Shown piece after piece: positions 4,494 through 5,659 of a DNA stretch of 5,659 bases (the first letter of the stretch is position 1; each line of letters begins with the position of its first letter). Source of the stretch: Ignavibacteriota bacterium. Lineage in GTDB: Bacteria; Bacteroidota; Ignavibacteria; Tepidaquicellales; Tepidaquicellaceae. The position numbers and the translations under genes are program-made. The stretch spans positions 296 to 5,954 of the forward strand of contig PMIW01000081.1 in the NCBI GenBank assembly GCA_003158365.1, written 5' to 3'. Under the pieces are notes generated by a model, which ran no database searches, was not told the origin of the DNA, and worked only from the letters and a program-made list of their open reading frames with translations.

Positions 4494-5659
4494 ATGAAAA
4501 CCATAATTGAACCGTTTAAAATAAAATCTGTCGAGTACGTAAAAACAACTACCAGAGCAGAGCGTGAAAAAATATTAAAGAAAGCATTTTACAATCCTTT
4601 CATGATTCCTGCGGAAGATGTACTGATTGACTTGCTGACTGACAGCGGAACCTCAGCCATGAGCGCGAAACAGTGGGCAGGAATAATGGACGGCGATGAA
4701 TCATACGCGGGCTCGAAGAGTTATTTCAGGTTTGAAAAAGTAACAAAGAAAATATTCGGATTTAAGCATATAATCCCCGTTCACCAGGGAAGAGCGGCAG
4801 AAAGAATTTTATTCACGATGATTTTAAGCGATATAGATTCCGACGGAAGATTTATAAATGCCGGCAAGGGAAAATATATACCGAGCAACAATCATTTCGA
4901 TACCACTCAGGCTAACATCGAGTTCAACGGCGGAACTGCAGTTGACCTCGTGATAGAAGAAGGAAAGCACCCGTCGGTGATTCATCCGTTCAAGGGAAAT
5001 ATGGATACGGGCAAGCTTGAAAAATTTATAAAAGAAATAGGCGCAAAGAATATTCCCGTCTGTATGATAACTATTACGAATAACACGGGCGGCGGTCAGC
5101 CGGTTTCGATGGATAACATAAGAAAGGTAAGCAAGATTTGCAAAAAACATAAAATCCCGTTCTTCATCGATGCGTGCAGGTTTGCGGAGAATGCATATTT
5201 TATAAAGATGAGGGAAAAAGGTTATGCGAAAAAATCCATACTTGCAATCTGCAATGAGATGTTTTCTTATGCTGACGGATGTACAATGAGCGCAAAGAAG
5301 GACGCATTCGCAAACATAGGTGGATTTATTGCGATGAACAACGAAGAGTGGTATGGGCAGTGTAAGAATTTACTTATCATTACCGAGGGTTACGAAACAT
5401 ACGGCGGACTTGCGGGAAGAGATATGGAAGCGATTGCGCAGGGGCTCGAAGAAATACTTGACGAGAGTTATCTGCATTACAGAATTATATCTACAAAATA
5501 TCTCGGCGATAAACTTTTGAAAAGCGGAGTGCCTATAATCCGGCCTCCGGGCGGTCACGCGATTTATGTTGATGCAAAAGGAATGCTCCCTAATATGCCT
5601 GTGGATAAATATCCCGGCCAGGCGCTTGTTGCCGAGCTTTATTTAGTCGGCGGAATACG
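4494..5659 (+). CDS. tnaA: Tryptophanase (tryptophanase/tyrosine phenol-lyase family), 3' end outside window
   Basis: The first 388 codons of a PLP-dependent beta-eliminating lyase of about 455-475 residues are present. Motifs in order: EPFKIKSVE (6-14), IDLLTDSGTSAMSAKQWAG (45-63), GDESYAGS (67-74) with active-site Tyr71, HQGRAAE (97-103), HFDTTQ (134-139), TITNNTGGGQPVS (193-205), FFIDACRFAENAYFIK (223-238) with PLP-contacting Asp226 and Arg229, MSAKKDA (265-271) with Lys269 as the expected Schiff-base lysine, TYGGLAGRDMEA (302-313) and PPGGHAIYVDA (351-361). The family splits tryptophan to indole, pyruvate and ammonia, or tyrosine to phenol. Asp136 occupies the place of the tryptophanase-specific Asp, where tyrosine phenol-lyase has Thr124, so tryptophanase is favoured. 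The second discriminating site (Arg381 in tyrosine phenol-lyase) lies just past the window edge. The gene begins 43 nt after the DUF2892 stop with an A/T-only leader; no TnaC-like leader peptide is seen. Confidence 0.88.
   Translation, partial: MKTIIEPFKIKSVEYVKTTTRAEREKILKKAFYNPFMIPAEDVLIDLLTDSGTSAMSAKQWAGIMDGDESYAGSKSYFRFEKVTKKIFGFKHIIPVHQGRAAERILFTMILSDIDSDGRFINAGKGKYIPSNNHFDTTQANIEFNGGTAVDLVIEEGKHPSVIHPFKGNMDTGKLEKFIKEIGAKNIPVCMITITNNTGGGQPVSMDNIRKVSKICKKHKIPFFIDACRFAENAYFIKMREKGYAKKSILAICNEMFSYADGCTMSAKKDAFANIGGFIAMNNEEWYGQCKNLLIITEGYETYGGLAGRDMEAIAQGLEEILDESYLHYRIISTKYLGDKLLKSGVPIIRPPGGHAIYVDAKGMLPNMPVDKYPGQALVAELYLVGGI

Noticed and set aside
4824..5558. Minus-strand frames of 108 and 62 codons opposite the tryptophanase gene
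   Set aside because: Antisense to a strongly conserved enzyme and without recognisable motifs.

Overview
The window is AT-rich, and most of its genes lack a strong Shine-Dalgarno sequence. The gene mix is a eukaryote-type alanine aminotransferase, a short TPR protein, a DUF2892 membrane protein and a Bacteroidota-like tryptophanase. Together these suggest a bacterium of the Bacteroidota/Ignavibacteriota (FCB) group. That placement is inference from gene style, not from a phylogenetic marker.

Left part (1-2274). The window opens in the C-terminal end of a plus-strand RNA 2',3'-cyclic phosphodiesterase (ThpR/LigT family). Its last codons overlap, tail to tail, those of a minus-strand 127-residue TPR protein. 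Upstream of the TPR gene, and also on the minus strand, is a complete 476-residue alanine aminotransferase. A perfect 10-bp hairpin followed by a T run lies between the two minus-strand genes and should end the aminotransferase transcript.

Middle (2275-2770). This 496-bp stretch has no protein gene but is rich in signals. It holds four imperfect 9-bp tandem units, a cluster of GTCTA repeats, a near-perfect sigma-54 (-24/-12) promoter on the plus strand and, about 70 nt after the predicted start, a 9-bp hairpin with an 8-T tail. Promoter and terminator define a transcript of about 108 nt with no credible ORF. It is either a small RNA or the attenuated leader of the genes that follow. A 15-bp palindrome lies between the terminator and the next gene.

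Right part (2771-5659). Four plus-strand genes lie 2, 19 and 43 nt apart and look like one operon: an FAD/NAD(P)H reductase of the ferredoxin-reductase fold without an iron-sulfur domain, a class I SAM methyltransferase, a 65-residue DUF2892 membrane protein, and a tryptophanase/tyrosine phenol-lyase family enzyme cut by the window edge. The lyase carries the Asp that marks tryptophanases, so it probably converts tryptophan to indole, pyruvate and ammonia. What the reductase and methyltransferase do beside it is not shown by the sequence.

The most notable signal is the sigma-54 promoter paired with an intrinsic terminator ahead of the operon that ends in the tryptophanase gene.
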